A stretch of DNA of 64,000 bases from Rhizobium sp. CCGE531 (GTDB taxonomy: Bacteria > Pseudomonadota > Alphaproteobacteria > Rhizobiales > Rhizobiaceae). Every line of letters starts with the position of its first letter. Within the stretch, counting starts at the first letter, position 1. Made by a program: the position numbers and the translations under genes. Below, piece by piece: positions 25,853 to 35,019 of the stretch. The stretch is from contig NZ_CP032685.1 of the NCBI RefSeq assembly GCF_003627795.1, positions 1,302,001 through 1,366,000 on the forward strand. The letters are read 5' to 3'. The notes below the pieces were generated by a model, which made no database searches, had not been told where the DNA came from, and saw only the letters and a list, made by a program, of their open reading frames with translations.

Positions 25853-27067
25853 CTATTCGGCAACGATAGACAGCGGCGTGTAGCGCTCGCGATCATCGAA
25901 CCACTCGCCGATGGTGCGCGAAATATGCACCAGTCCTTCAAGGCGCATATTGCTGCTGCTCGCCGAGGGCGGCGCACGGTTCGGCAGGCGCTTCAAGGCG
26001 GCGGCAAGCTGCTTCGGATCGGCGGATTCTTCCGGCAGCAGCATGTCGACAAGGCCGAGCTCGCTGGCGCGCTGAGCGCGGATCAACTGCTCCTCACGCG
26101 GGCGGGTGCGCGGAATGATCAGCGCCGGCTTGTCGAAAGACAGGATTTCGCAATAGGTGTTGTAACCGCCCATGGCGACGACAGCCTTGGCGCCGGCGAT
26201 CAGCTCTTCCATCTTGTTGTCGAACTCGATCACCTGCAGACAGTCGATCTTGCTGGCGCGCTCCAAGAGCTGGCTGCGCTCCTTGGCCGGCATGTAGGGG
26301 CCGAGGACGATCAGCGTCTTCTGCGTCAGGGAGCTGTCCTGCTCGAAAGCGCCGACGACATCGCTGACGAGATCGGCGCCATCGCCGCCGCCGCCGGTCG
26401 TCACCAGGATATAGTCTTCGTCGGGCACATGCTCGGACTTCGTCCCCAGAGTGGAAACGCTGCGCTGCAGGAAGCCGACAAACTCCATCTTCCGGCGCAC
26501 GCCCGCGGGCACGTCGAGGCCGATAAGCGGGTCATGGAAATCCGGCGGACCGTAGACCCAGACACGATCATAGAATTGGTCGATCTTCTGCAGCACGTTG
26601 TTCTTCTTCCACTCCGCTTCCAGCAGGTGCGGCGCGTCCATGACATCGCGCATGCCCAGCACGAGCGTCGTGCCGCGCGCCTTGAGATAGGTCAGCGTCT
26701 CCTCGACCTCGCCCTTGAGGCCCAGCGGTTCCTTGTCGACGATGAAAACATCGGGCTGAAAGGTTTCCGCCGTATGGCGGATGATCGATTGACGCATCTT
26801 CAGCGTTTCCTGCAGGGCGACATGGCTCGCCATCGACGTATACTCGCCGTCACGCAGCTTGATCACGCTCGGCACTTTGACAAAATCCACGCGGGATCGA
26901 TAGTCGAACGCCCCGGCAATCGTCGCGCCCGAGATAATCAGCACGTTCAGTCCGCGATAATCCTCCACGAGCGCATGCGCGATCGTCCGGCACCGCCGCA
27001 GGTGGCCGAGACCGAACGTGTCGTGGCTGTACATGAGGATTCGGGCATCTTCTAAGCGCCGCTTCAT
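25853..27067 (-). CDS. Glycosyltransferase, GT-B fold (family 28-like), paralogue of the 23434 gene product
   Basis: The 404-residue protein begins KRRLEDARILMYSHDTFGLGHLRRCRTIAHAL, a start shared in outline with the other GT28-like protein. It continues FDYRSRVDFVKVPSVIK and ends with a donor domain: ILVTTGGGGDG, KTLIVLGPYMPAKER, VIEFDNKMEELIAGAKAVVAMGGYNTYCEIL and ALIIPRTRPREEQLIRAQRASELG. AGAGG eight bases upstream supports the ATG of MKRRLED over one 15 codons earlier. It is the first gene of the glycosyltransferase unit, 99 bp downstream of the importer operon. Confidence 0.85.
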   Translation of the reverse strand: MKRRLEDARILMYSHDTFGLGHLRRCRTIAHALVEDYRGLNVLIISGATIAGAFDYRSRVDFVKVPSVIKLRDGEYTSMASHVALQETLKMRQSIIRHTAETFQPDVFIVDKEPLGLKGEVEETLTYLKARGTTLVLGMRDVMDAPHLLEAEWKKNNVLQKIDQFYDRVWVYGPPDFHDPLIGLDVPAGVRRKMEFVGFLQRSVSTLGTKSEHVPDEDYILVTTGGGGDGADLVSDVVGAFEQDSSLTQKTLIVLGPYMPAKERSQLLERASKIDCLQVIEFDNKMEELIAGAKAVVAMGGYNTYCEILSFDKPALIIPRTRPREEQLIRAQRASELGLVDMLLPEESADPKQLAAALKRLPNRAPPSASSSNMRLEGLVHISRTIGEWFDDRERYTPLSIVAE

Positions 27068-27166
27068 TGGCAAAACCTCTGGGGTAAAAGTCATAACGCG
27101 GTGTGTCGGCAAACGACATCCGCGGCCGCTCGTCGAATTTGCAACCTGTCTTCGCTATTCACCCTG

Positions 27167-28342
27167 CTATTTGTAGGGATCGGCGGCATCGCGCAAGCCG
27201 TCTCCTAAAAAGTTGAACGCCAGAATAACCAATATCACGGGGACCATCGGAAAAAGAAGCCACGGATAGAAGGCGATCACGCTGACGTTCTTGGCTTCGG
27301 TCAACAGGATGCCCCAGCTCGTGATCGGCGGTCGAAGGCCCAATCCGAGGAAACTTAGGGCAGTTTCACCGAGAATCATGCTCGGAACCGAAATCGTCGC
27401 GGTCGCGATCAGATGCGACATGAAGCCGGGGACGAGGTGACGTCCGATGACGCGCGGCGTGCTTGCGCCCATCAGCTGCGCGGCAAGCACATAGTCCTCC
27501 TCGCGCAAGGATAGAAGCTTGGAGCGCACGGCGCGCGCAAGCCCGGTCCAGTCCAGGATGCCGAGGATGATGGTGATGCCGAAGTAGACGATGATCGGGC
27601 TCCAGCTCACCGGCATGATTGCCGCAAGCGCCATCCACAGGGGTAGGCTCGGCAGCGACTGCAGCACCTCGATCACGCGTTGCACGAGAAGATCGAAAAG
27701 GCCGCCATGATAGCCGGCCAGACCGCCGATGACGATGCCGAGCACGAAGCTGATTGAAATACCGATCAAACCGATCGTCAGGGATATGCGTGCGCCATAA
27801 ATGATGCGCGACAAGACGTCACGACCCAGCCGATCGGTTCCGAGCAGATACATCTGGCCGCCGGCGGCCGGGCAAACCAAATGAGCGTTCGAATCCACCA
27901 GCCCCCAGAAGCGATAGGCGTCGCCGCGACAAAAGAAGCGGATCGGCTGCACGTCAGCGGGATTGTCGACATAGATCCGGCGCAGCGTATCGATATCGAG
28001 CGTCATCTTGCGGCCGTAGACGAACGGTCCGACGAAATTACCCTTGTCGAAGAGGTGGATCATCTGCGGCGGCGAATGAATATAGTCGACATTGCGGGTA
28101 TGCAGCCCGTAAGGCGCCAGGAACTCGGCAATCACGATCATGCCATAGGCCAGCAGCAGGAAAATGCCGGACGCAAGCGCAAGTTTGTGCTTCTTGAACT
28201 TCCACCACATCAGCTTCTTTTGCGAAGCCATATAGTAGCGTTGCTGGCCGGCGGACATGGCCTCGAACTGATTCGGATCGAAATCCGCATTCGAGACATA
28301 GTGCTCCAGAGGGGCACCGGGCTTTGGCAGGGATACGCTCAC
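27167..28342 (-). CDS. ABC transporter permease (OppC/DppC type) with long N-terminal and periplasmic parts
   Basis: The 391-residue permease carries an N-terminal cytoplasmic lead, a first helix (LALASGIFLLLAYGMIVIAEFLA), an unusually long periplasmic segment (about residues 75-160) and then the transport core with YLLGTDRLGRDVLSRIIYGARISL and the coupling loop EEDYVLAAQLMGASTPRVIGRHLVPGF. The long insert and an RMYxD-type segment resemble the YejE/microcin C importer group. The start is a GTG after AGGAGCACAAA and overlaps the OppB stop by 4 bases. It is the last gene of the importer operon. Confidence 0.88.
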   Translation of the reverse strand: MSVSLPKPGAPLEHYVSNADFDPNQFEAMSAGQQRYYMASQKKLMWWKFKKHKLALASGIFLLLAYGMIVIAEFLAPYGLHTRNVDYIHSPPQMIHLFDKGNFVGPFVYGRKMTLDIDTLRRIYVDNPADVQPIRFFCRGDAYRFWGLVDSNAHLVCPAAGGQMYLLGTDRLGRDVLSRIIYGARISLTIGLIGISISFVLGIVIGGLAGYHGGLFDLLVQRVIEVLQSLPSLPLWMALAAIMPVSWSPIIVYFGITIILGILDWTGLARAVRSKLLSLREEDYVLAAQLMGASTPRVIGRHLVPGFMSHLIATATISVPSMILGETALSFLGLGLRPPITSWGILLTEAKNVSVIAFYPWLLFPMVPVILVILAFNFLGDGLRDAADPYK

Positions 28343-29337
28343 TTTGTGCTCCTGCCTTGCAAGCGGATGCGGGGATCGAGAAAGCCAAGGGCGATATCGG
28401 AGATCAGCACGCCGATGACGTTGAGAAACGCCAGGAACATCAGGAAGGAGCCGGCAAGATACATATCCTGGCTCTGCAACGCCCTGATCAGCATCGGGCC
28501 GGTCGTCTCCAGAGACAGCACGATGGCGGTGATCTCGGCGCCGGAAATGATCGACGGCAGGATCGATCCGATATCGGCGACGAAGAAATTCAGCGCCATG
28601 CGCAACGGATATTTCACAAGCACCCTCAATGGATGCAACCCCTTGGCGCGCGCGGTGACGACATATTGCTTCTGCATCTCGTCAAGCAGGTTGGCGCGAA
28701 GGCGGCGGATCATGCCCGCCGTGCCGGCCGTGCCGACGATGATGACCGGAATCCAAAGATGCGACAGGATCGAGCGCGCCTTTTCCCAGCTCATCGGCTG
28801 CGACAGATATTTCTGATCCATCAGATGGCCGATCGATACGCCGAACCAGACATTGGCGAAATACATCAGGATCAGCGCCAGCATGAAATTCGGGATGGCG
28901 ATGCCGAGCAGCCCAAGGAAGGTCAGCCCGTAATCGCCCCAGCTATATTGATGGGTGGCGGAATAGATGCCGATCGGGAAGGCGATCAACCAGGTCAAAA
29001 GGATCGTCGTCATCGACACGAGGATGGTCAGCCAGAGCCGGTCGCCGACGACTTCCGACACCGGCAGCTGATATTCGAAGGAATAGCCGAAATCGCCGTG
29101 CAGCATACCCCCAGCCCAGTGCAGATATTGAAGCGGCAACGGCTTGTCGAGCCCGTATTCGTGGCGAAGATTCTCCATGTCCTGAAGATTGGCGGTGTCG
29201 CCCTGAGCGCGCAGTTCTGCGATCTGGCTATCGAAGAAGTCGCCAGGCGGCAGCTGGATGATCGTAAAGACCAGCATCGAGATGACGACGAGGGTCGGAA
29301 GCATCACCGCAGTGCGCCAGAGAATATATCTAAGCAT
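28339..29337 (-). CDS. ABC transporter permease (OppB/DppB type)
   Basis: The 332-residue permease begins LRYILWRTAVMLPTLVVISMLVFTIIQLPPGD. It has the TMD segment DYGLTFLGLLGIAIPNFMLALILM and the coupling loop VVTARAKGLHPLRVLVKYPLRMAL. A GGAGG site lies inside the end of the binding-protein gene, and the start overlaps that gene by 8 bases. With the OppC partner it forms the membrane channel of the importer in the cyclase/glycosyltransferase locus. Confidence 0.9.
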   Translation of the reverse strand: MLRYILWRTAVMLPTLVVISMLVFTIIQLPPGDFFDSQIAELRAQGDTANLQDMENLRHEYGLDKPLPLQYLHWAGGMLHGDFGYSFEYQLPVSEVVGDRLWLTILVSMTTILLTWLIAFPIGIYSATHQYSWGDYGLTFLGLLGIAIPNFMLALILMYFANVWFGVSIGHLMDQKYLSQPMSWEKARSILSHLWIPVIIVGTAGTAGMIRRLRANLLDEMQKQYVVTARAKGLHPLRVLVKYPLRMALNFFVADIGSILPSIISGAEITAIVLSLETTGPMLIRALQSQDMYLAGSFLMFLAFLNVIGVLISDIALGFLDPRIRLQGRSTK

Positions 29338-31252
29338 TGGGGCGATCCTCCTTCATCCAGAAGGTGTCCGGCATATAGACGCCGAGCAGGCAGGTCGGAT
29401 CGAAGCCGTAGAGTGCCTTTTCCGGAACATTCTGCATGCGGGCCGAATGCACGATGGGCTGGAAAGTGCCGTTGATCAGACCGATGGAGAAAACCTGGTC
29501 CGTATAAATCTTCAGCATCTTGTGCCAGACCTCGGCCCGCTCGAAGGAGGAGGCAGCCTCTTCCCATTCGCCCAGCAGCCTGACCAGCTCGGCGGCTTCC
29601 GGCACGTCCGGCGCCACCCCTTGCGTCTGACGCGACAGATAGTACATGCCCCAAAGCGGCCATTGCATCTGGTCATTGGCCGTCGGCGCCAATTCGCCCG
29701 GATTCATGTCGGCCGTTGCCACCCCATTGTCGAGGCCGTACCACAGCGACATCAGAATGCGGCCGCCCATGGCGCGGCTGCGGAAAATATCACGCTGGGA
29801 CACGCGAATATAAAGTGCAATGCCAATCTTGCGCCAGTGATCGGTGACCAGCTCCAGCACGTCGGAATCGAGCGTACTTTCGCCCGGTGTCTCCACGGTG
29901 ATTTCCATTCGCCGACCGTCTGGCAACAAGCGGACGCCGTCTTCATCCCGCTTGTCAAGACCGACAGCGTCCAGAAGAGCATTGGCCTGATCCGGATCGT
30001 GCTCGATCCAGGCAGAGGCATATTCAGGTTTGAAAAGCGGGCTATCGGGCAACACCGTGTTGGCGCTTGCCGTTCCGAGACCGTAGAAGACAGCCATATT
30101 GATCTCGTGACGATCGATCGCAAGCGACAACGCTCTGCGCACCCGAATATCGCGCAAGAGGTCGCGCCAGACGGCGTCGGCGCTGTTCAGATTGGGGTAC
30201 AGGGCAACACGCGACCCGCGCGCCGCTTTCCAGAGATTGACCTTGATCTTGCTTGGGTCGCGCTTCTCCGCCTCCTTCAGGAAGGTATAGTCGTTGAAGT
30301 CTATGCCGGTTGCCTGCAGGTCGCTCTCTCCCGCGCCGGTCTTGGCCGGAATGATCGACGAGGAACTGATGTTCAGGATCATACGATCGATATAGGGCAG
30401 TTGCCGGCCGTTCTCGTCGACGCGATGGAAATAGGGATTGCGCTCGAACACGAACTGCTCGGCCGGCGGTGCCGTCATGTTTCGCCAGGGATCGAGCACC
30501 GGCAGATTGGGATTTTCAGGGCGGTACGAGCGGCCCATCTTGATATGCAGATCCTGCCATTTCTTCGTCCGGTTTTCCTGCATCAGCGAGGAAAGACGGA
30601 TCTTGTCCTGATATTTCTTGTGGAACTGCTTTAGGTAGTGGGCGGGCCCGGCAATGACGAGCGGCTGCGGAGCGGCGAGGATCGGCAGGAAATTCGGATT
30701 GGGGTCATCCCAGGAGTAACGCACCGTCAGTTCGTCGAGCATCTCGAAACGCGGCAGGCTTCCGTGCGGACGCAGTTCGAGCGCTCCGCCGCCTGGTGTC
30801 AATTCCTTGTTGAGAATGACATCCTCCCACCAGTAGCGGAAGTCGTTGGCGGTAAACGGATGTCCATCGGACCATTTGTGTCCGTCACGCAGCTTGAAAG
30901 TGAAGACTGAGTCGTTGACGGCGGAATAGGATTCCAGAATATCCGCCTGCAGTGTCAGCGTGCGATCATAACCCACAAGGCGCGCATAACCGTAGATCGT
31001 CATGAAACGGATATCGTTCTGAGTGCCGATGATCGTGCGAATGGAACCGCCGTAGCGGCCGGGCGTGCGCCCCATGGCGGCGACGTTGACAACGCGCGGA
31101 AATTTCGGCAGCCGCTTCGCAAGATGCGGCATCTGACCGGCCCGCAGCCAATCGGCGAGATAATCCGGTTCGTTATCGACCTCCGCCGCGGCAAGAGGCG
31201 GCGCCAACATGGTGGAAGCCAGCAGGCTCAGGAAGGTTCGACGCGTTACCAT
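29330..31252 (-). CDS. ABC transporter substrate-binding protein, large family 5 member
   Basis: At 640 residues this is larger than usual family 5 proteins (500-550). The N-terminus VTRRTFLSLLASTMLAPPLAAAE has a twin-arginine motif and a short hydrophobic stretch, so Tat export is likely. The mature part has the family signature: GGSIRTIIGTQNDI, VFTFKLRDGHKWSDGHPFTANDFRYWWEDV and IRVRRALSLAIDRHEIN. Its size and the extra segment resemble YejA-type proteins that bind peptides or modified peptides such as murein fragments or microcin C. Its ribosome site (GGAG) lies inside the end of the ATPase gene, 9 bases before the ATG. The ligand is unknown; a cell-wall or glycan fragment would fit the locus. 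Confidence 0.9.
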   Translation of the reverse strand: MVTRRTFLSLLASTMLAPPLAAAEVDNEPDYLADWLRAGQMPHLAKRLPKFPRVVNVAAMGRTPGRYGGSIRTIIGTQNDIRFMTIYGYARLVGYDRTLTLQADILESYSAVNDSVFTFKLRDGHKWSDGHPFTANDFRYWWEDVILNKELTPGGGALELRPHGSLPRFEMLDELTVRYSWDDPNPNFLPILAAPQPLVIAGPAHYLKQFHKKYQDKIRLSSLMQENRTKKWQDLHIKMGRSYRPENPNLPVLDPWRNMTAPPAEQFVFERNPYFHRVDENGRQLPYIDRMILNISSSSIIPAKTGAGESDLQATGIDFNDYTFLKEAEKRDPSKIKVNLWKAARGSRVALYPNLNSADAVWRDLLRDIRVRRALSLAIDRHEINMAVFYGLGTASANTVLPDSPLFKPEYASAWIEHDPDQANALLDAVGLDKRDEDGVRLLPDGRRMEITVETPGESTLDSDVLELVTDHWRKIGIALYIRVSQRDIFRSRAMGGRILMSLWYGLDNGVATADMNPGELAPTANDQMQWPLWGMYYLSRQTQGVAPDVPEAAELVRLLGEWEEAASSFERAEVWHKMLKIYTDQVFSIGLINGTFQPIVHSARMQNVPEKALYGFDPTCLLGVYMPDTFWMKEDRPNA

Positions 31253-33156
31253 TTGCGCAGCTCCTGGGCTTCGACGCCCCGGCGAGCGCGGACGAAATGG
31301 CCGCCCCCCAGATCAGCATAGGCAAGTTCTCCGTCCGCACCTTCAGAGAATTGCGGTCCCCATTTCTGTTTGGCTGCCGGTCCCTCGCTGTTCAAGGCGG
31401 AGAAATCCAGCGGCCGGTCGAGATCGGGGAACGGGACGGCGGCGAGCAACGAGCGCGTATAGGGGTGGACAGGATCACGCAGAATGATTTCGCGCGGCGC
31501 GATTTCGACGATGCGTCCCCGCGCCATGACCGCGATCCTGTCGGCCATGTAGTCGACCACGGCGAGATTGTGCGAGATGAACAGGTAGGTCAGGCCGAGT
31601 TCCTTTTGCAAGTCCTTGAGGAGGTTCAGGATTTGCGCCTGAACGGACACGTCGAGCGCCGAGACCGGTTCATCCAGGATGAGAAGCTTCGGCCCAAGTG
31701 CCAGGGCGCGCGCAATGCCGATACGCTGGCGCTGGCCGCCGGAGAAACTGTGCGGGTAGCGGCTGAGAAAATGCTTGTCGAGGCCGATCGCCTGCATCAG
31801 CGCCTCGACTTTCTCCTTGCGCTCGGCACTGTCGCCATGCCCATGGATCTCCAGGGGCTCGCTCAGGATATTGCGGATCGTCATGCGTGGAGAAAGGGAC
31901 GAAACCGGATCCTGGAAGACCATCTGTATCTTCGTGCGCAGATCCATCAATTCGTCGCCCCTGACGGAAAGCACGTCGATCTTGCCGCTGCCATCGTCGA
32001 AGCTGACGGAACCGCTGTCGGCCGTGATGCCGCGCATGAGGATCTTGCTCACTGTCGTCTTGCCGCAGCCGCTCTCGCCGACCAGGCCAAGACATTCGCC
32101 GCGGCGGATATCGAAGCTGACATTATCGACCGCGCGGAACTTCGTGCCGTCCCGCCTGCCGAACAGTCCGCCAGCCTTCGATGTATAGGTCTTGGTCAGG
32201 TTGCGCACGCTGAGCAGGACATCGGGCGCCGTGCCGGCGGCTGGTGCGCCGTGGCCGATCAGCTTCTTCTTGCCGGAGAAGGTGCCGAGATTGACGGGGA
32301 CATCCCGCAAGGACTTCAACCGCTCCCCGGGTTTCATGTCGAAATGCGGCACCGCCGACATCAGGGCCTTCAAATAACGATGCTGCGGCTGGCGGAAGAT
32401 CGTTTCGACCGGCCCGGCCTCCATGATCTCGCCGTGGTAGATGACGACGACCTCGTCGGCCATATTCGCGACGACGCCGAGATCATGGGTGATCAGGAGC
32501 ATCGCCATGTTGAATGTCTGCTGGAGATTGCGCAGCAAACCGAGAATTTGCGCCTGGATGGTGACGTCAAGCGCGGTCGTCGGTTCATCGGCAATCAGAA
32601 GCGCCGGATTGCAGATCAGCGCCATCGCGATCATCGCACGCTGGCGCATGCCGCCGGAGAGCTCGAAAGGATACATGTCGAAGGTATGGTAAGGATCCTG
32701 AAAGCCGACGAGGTTCAGCATTTCCTCCGTCTTCTCGCGCTGCTCCGCCCTGCTGCTGCCAGGGCTGTGAATGCGGAGCACTTCGCTGATCTGGTTGCCC
32801 ACCGTATGCAACGGCGACAGCGACGTCATCGGCTCCTGGAATATCTTGGCCATGCGCGCGCCGCGCAGCCTGCGCATGGCGACGCCGTCACGCGGCAGTT
32901 GGAGAAGATCGGTGGTCTCGCCGTCGAGCGGGTCGGTAAAAAGAATCCGCCCCGTCGCAGTCGCCGGCGTCGGCAGAATGCCCATGATCGACTGGCTGAT
33001 AATGGATTTGCCGGAGCCGGACTCGCCCACGAGTGCCGTGACCTTGCCGGGAAGCACTCTCAAACCTGCATTTTTGACGACGCGCAGATTGTCCCCGTAA
33101 AGGGAAAACGAGACGTCGAGGTTCTCGATACGCAGTAGATCAGTCCCTGACGCCAT
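31246..33156 (-). CDS. Fused tandem ABC transporter ATPase
   Basis: The 636-residue protein contains two intact ABC domains. The first has Walker A GESGSGKS and signature LSGGMRQR, with Walker B IADEPTTALD. The second has Walker A GESGCGKTT, signature FSGGQRQR and Walker B ILDEPVSALD. Each domain carries the oligopeptide-type C-terminal zone (HRYLKALMSAVPHF; HPYTRSLLAAVPFP). It leads the importer operon. The start is the ATG with GGGAAGT upstream; an earlier frame start adds 16 poorly supported residues. All four genes of the operon overlap, a strong sign of co-translation. Confidence 0.92.
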   Translation of the reverse strand: MASGTDLLRIENLDVSFSLYGDNLRVVKNAGLRVLPGKVTALVGESGSGKSIISQSIMGILPTPATATGRILFTDPLDGETTDLLQLPRDGVAMRRLRGARMAKIFQEPMTSLSPLHTVGNQISEVLRIHSPGSSRAEQREKTEEMLNLVGFQDPYHTFDMYPFELSGGMRQRAMIAMALICNPALLIADEPTTALDVTIQAQILGLLRNLQQTFNMAMLLITHDLGVVANMADEVVVIYHGEIMEAGPVETIFRQPQHRYLKALMSAVPHFDMKPGERLKSLRDVPVNLGTFSGKKKLIGHGAPAAGTAPDVLLSVRNLTKTYTSKAGGLFGRRDGTKFRAVDNVSFDIRRGECLGLVGESGCGKTTVSKILMRGITADSGSVSFDDGSGKIDVLSVRGDELMDLRTKIQMVFQDPVSSLSPRMTIRNILSEPLEIHGHGDSAERKEKVEALMQAIGLDKHFLSRYPHSFSGGQRQRIGIARALALGPKLLILDEPVSALDVSVQAQILNLLKDLQKELGLTYLFISHNLAVVDYMADRIAVMARGRIVEIAPREIILRDPVHPYTRSLLAAVPFPDLDRPLDFSALNSEGPAAKQKWGPQFSEGADGELAYADLGGGHFVRARRGVEAQELRKW

Positions 33157-33316
33157 ACATATTACTTCCCGCTCACATGACCTTTGTGGCCTTAAGCGGC
33201 ACACTAACGTAGGGCATAACGGGTGTCTAGCTGGTCAAAGCGATGCAAAGACTGTAAAAAATCTGTCGTCTTTCCAGTGATATATCGGCCTATGCTGACC
33301 TAGCTGGCAGCAGGGG

Positions 33317-34654
33317 TCACTGGATCAGGTTTTCGACTTGAACGCGGCCCTCGAACTTCTTGGCATCCCTGTGCAACAGGATAACCTGCTCGGCTTCGGA
33401 GAGCCCGTCCGCCGCCGTATCGTGGAAAACCTCCGCGATACCATTGGTGACAGCTGCGGCCATCGGAGAGACCACGGTAAAGCGCTGGCGCACTCCGCGC
33501 AGCTTTTCCTCGCCGAGCGTTCCCCACTCGCAGTCGGTGTAGCCGGAAAAGGCCTGGCTCGCGACGACCTCCGTCGCATATTTCTTGGTCAGGGACTGCA
33601 ACCGTTCCACCTCGTTGACGGCGGCGCCGAAGGCCGAGAAGGTCAGCCGATCCTTCAAGCCGACATTGCCGAACATGACATTGCCGACATGCAGGCCTAT
33701 TCCGTAACGCACTTCGCTCAGGTTGCGCGATTGGCGATCCTTGTTGAGGGCGGTAACGCGGCGCTGCGCCTCGAAGACGGCCGATAACGCCGCCTCGCAG
33801 GCCACCTTGGACGGATCCTTGTGCCGCCCGCAGGGATAGACCGCCAGAAATCCGTCGCCGAGAAAGCTCAGGATTTCGCCGCCATTGCGGTTGAAGGGCG
33901 CCGCGATCGCATCGAAGAATTCGTTCAGCGTATCGATATAGGCCTGTCGCCCCTCCTTCTCGGCATAGACGGTGGATTGCCGCATATCGCCCATGACCAG
34001 CGCCGCGCGGATCGTCTCGCCGTCGCCGCGGCGGACCTGCCCGTTCAGCACGCGGTTGCCGGCATCGCCGCCGAGATAGGTGGTCAGCATGTTGTTGGCG
34101 AGCTTACCCAGAACCGCCATCTTCGCCGCCATGGCGAGATGGTTCTGCATGCGCATCAGCGCTCCGATCATCTCCTCGCTGAAGCCGCCGAGGCTGTCGG
34201 TGGACCAGGAGCCCATCATGCCCTGGACCGAGCCGGCCCCGAAGGTCTGCACGAAGGCCAGGTAGTCGGTCACCTTCTCCTTGCGCAGATCCTCGAAAAT
34301 CGGAAACTCCGCGGCTCCGTCCACATCGATCCGACGACGCAGATGCAGAAGATTATTGGACAGGAGATAGTAATAAGGGCTCTGCATGAAGCGTTCCGGC
34401 TTATCGTTTACATGGCGATAGCCTTCGATCGTCAGACCGCCGGCCCGCCGCCAGGTAAAGCCGAGGGCGTCATACAGCGGATGTAGCATGGAAAAGGTGA
34501 GATGCACGCGAATGAGCGGCATTCCCGTCGCCGCCATGCGCTCGCAGAAGCCCCGCAAGATGGTCTCGAGGTTTTCGCCGGTCAACGCCGCCTGCGTCAG
34601 CCATTCCGCCACTTTGTCGAGAAGAATATCGGAAACACTCGAACGAATAGTCAT
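33317..34654 (-). CDS. Class III adenylate/guanylate cyclase with unusual substrate-site residue
   Basis: The 445-residue protein has an N-terminal region of about 200 residues without membrane helices, probably a sensor (LTFSMLHPLYDALGFTWRR). A class III cyclase domain follows: RAALVMGDMRQST with metal-binding Asp223, ILSFLGDGFLAVY with Asp267, GIGLHVGNVMFGNVG, and AFGAAVNEVERL with Asn347 and Arg351. The purine-selecting Lys that normally precedes the F-x-GD motif is Ser263. This could alter or abolish substrate choice. The N-terminal part resembles a family of soluble rhizobial cyclases. It lies 160 bp upstream of the importer operon, in the same direction. Confidence 0.85.
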   Translation of the reverse strand: MTIRSSVSDILLDKVAEWLTQAALTGENLETILRGFCERMAATGMPLIRVHLTFSMLHPLYDALGFTWRRAGGLTIEGYRHVNDKPERFMQSPYYYLLSNNLLHLRRRIDVDGAAEFPIFEDLRKEKVTDYLAFVQTFGAGSVQGMMGSWSTDSLGGFSEEMIGALMRMQNHLAMAAKMAVLGKLANNMLTTYLGGDAGNRVLNGQVRRGDGETIRAALVMGDMRQSTVYAEKEGRQAYIDTLNEFFDAIAAPFNRNGGEILSFLGDGFLAVYPCGRHKDPSKVACEAALSAVFEAQRRVTALNKDRQSRNLSEVRYGIGLHVGNVMFGNVGLKDRLTFSAFGAAVNEVERLQSLTKKYATEVVASQAFSGYTDCEWGTLGEEKLRGVRQRFTVVSPMAAAVTNGIAEVFHDTAADGLSEAEQVILLHRDAKKFEGRVQVENLIQ

Positions 34655-35019
34655 TATTCTCGCGGTCCATCCTTAATGCCTGATGTTTCGCCCCAGCCAT
34701 GAAAAGCCGTCAGTTCCGCCTGCCGCCATCTCGAAACCCCGGCCTATCGGCTCAGGTCGGATGAAATCACCATGCGACAGCGTCGATGCCGTTCTTTGCC
34801 AGGTCATGTCGACGTCAGAAAATTCGGCTGCATTTCTCCCGCGCCCCCGCATCTGAAATACAGCAAAAAACAATCGCCGCAAGCGACGACTCTCGTTTTG
34901 TTCTCTTTGAGATAAGGCGCATATGCCGCTGAAACAATGGGTAAAAACGAAGCGGATCGATAAAAATCGCAACTGCAACCCAAGCGAGCCGAATGCGTCG
35001 TCGCTCCATCACGCGAAAA
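34655..35019. other. Intergenic stretch, no gene seen
   Basis: No frame with start, ribosome site and coding bias is visible between the cyclase and the DUF3095 gene. The sequence is AT-richer than its surroundings and probably holds the cyclase promoter. Confidence 0.5.

Noticed and set aside
29258..30634. 458-codon plus-strand frame opposite the family 5 binding protein
   Set aside because: It is antisense to a clear binding protein and has no motif.
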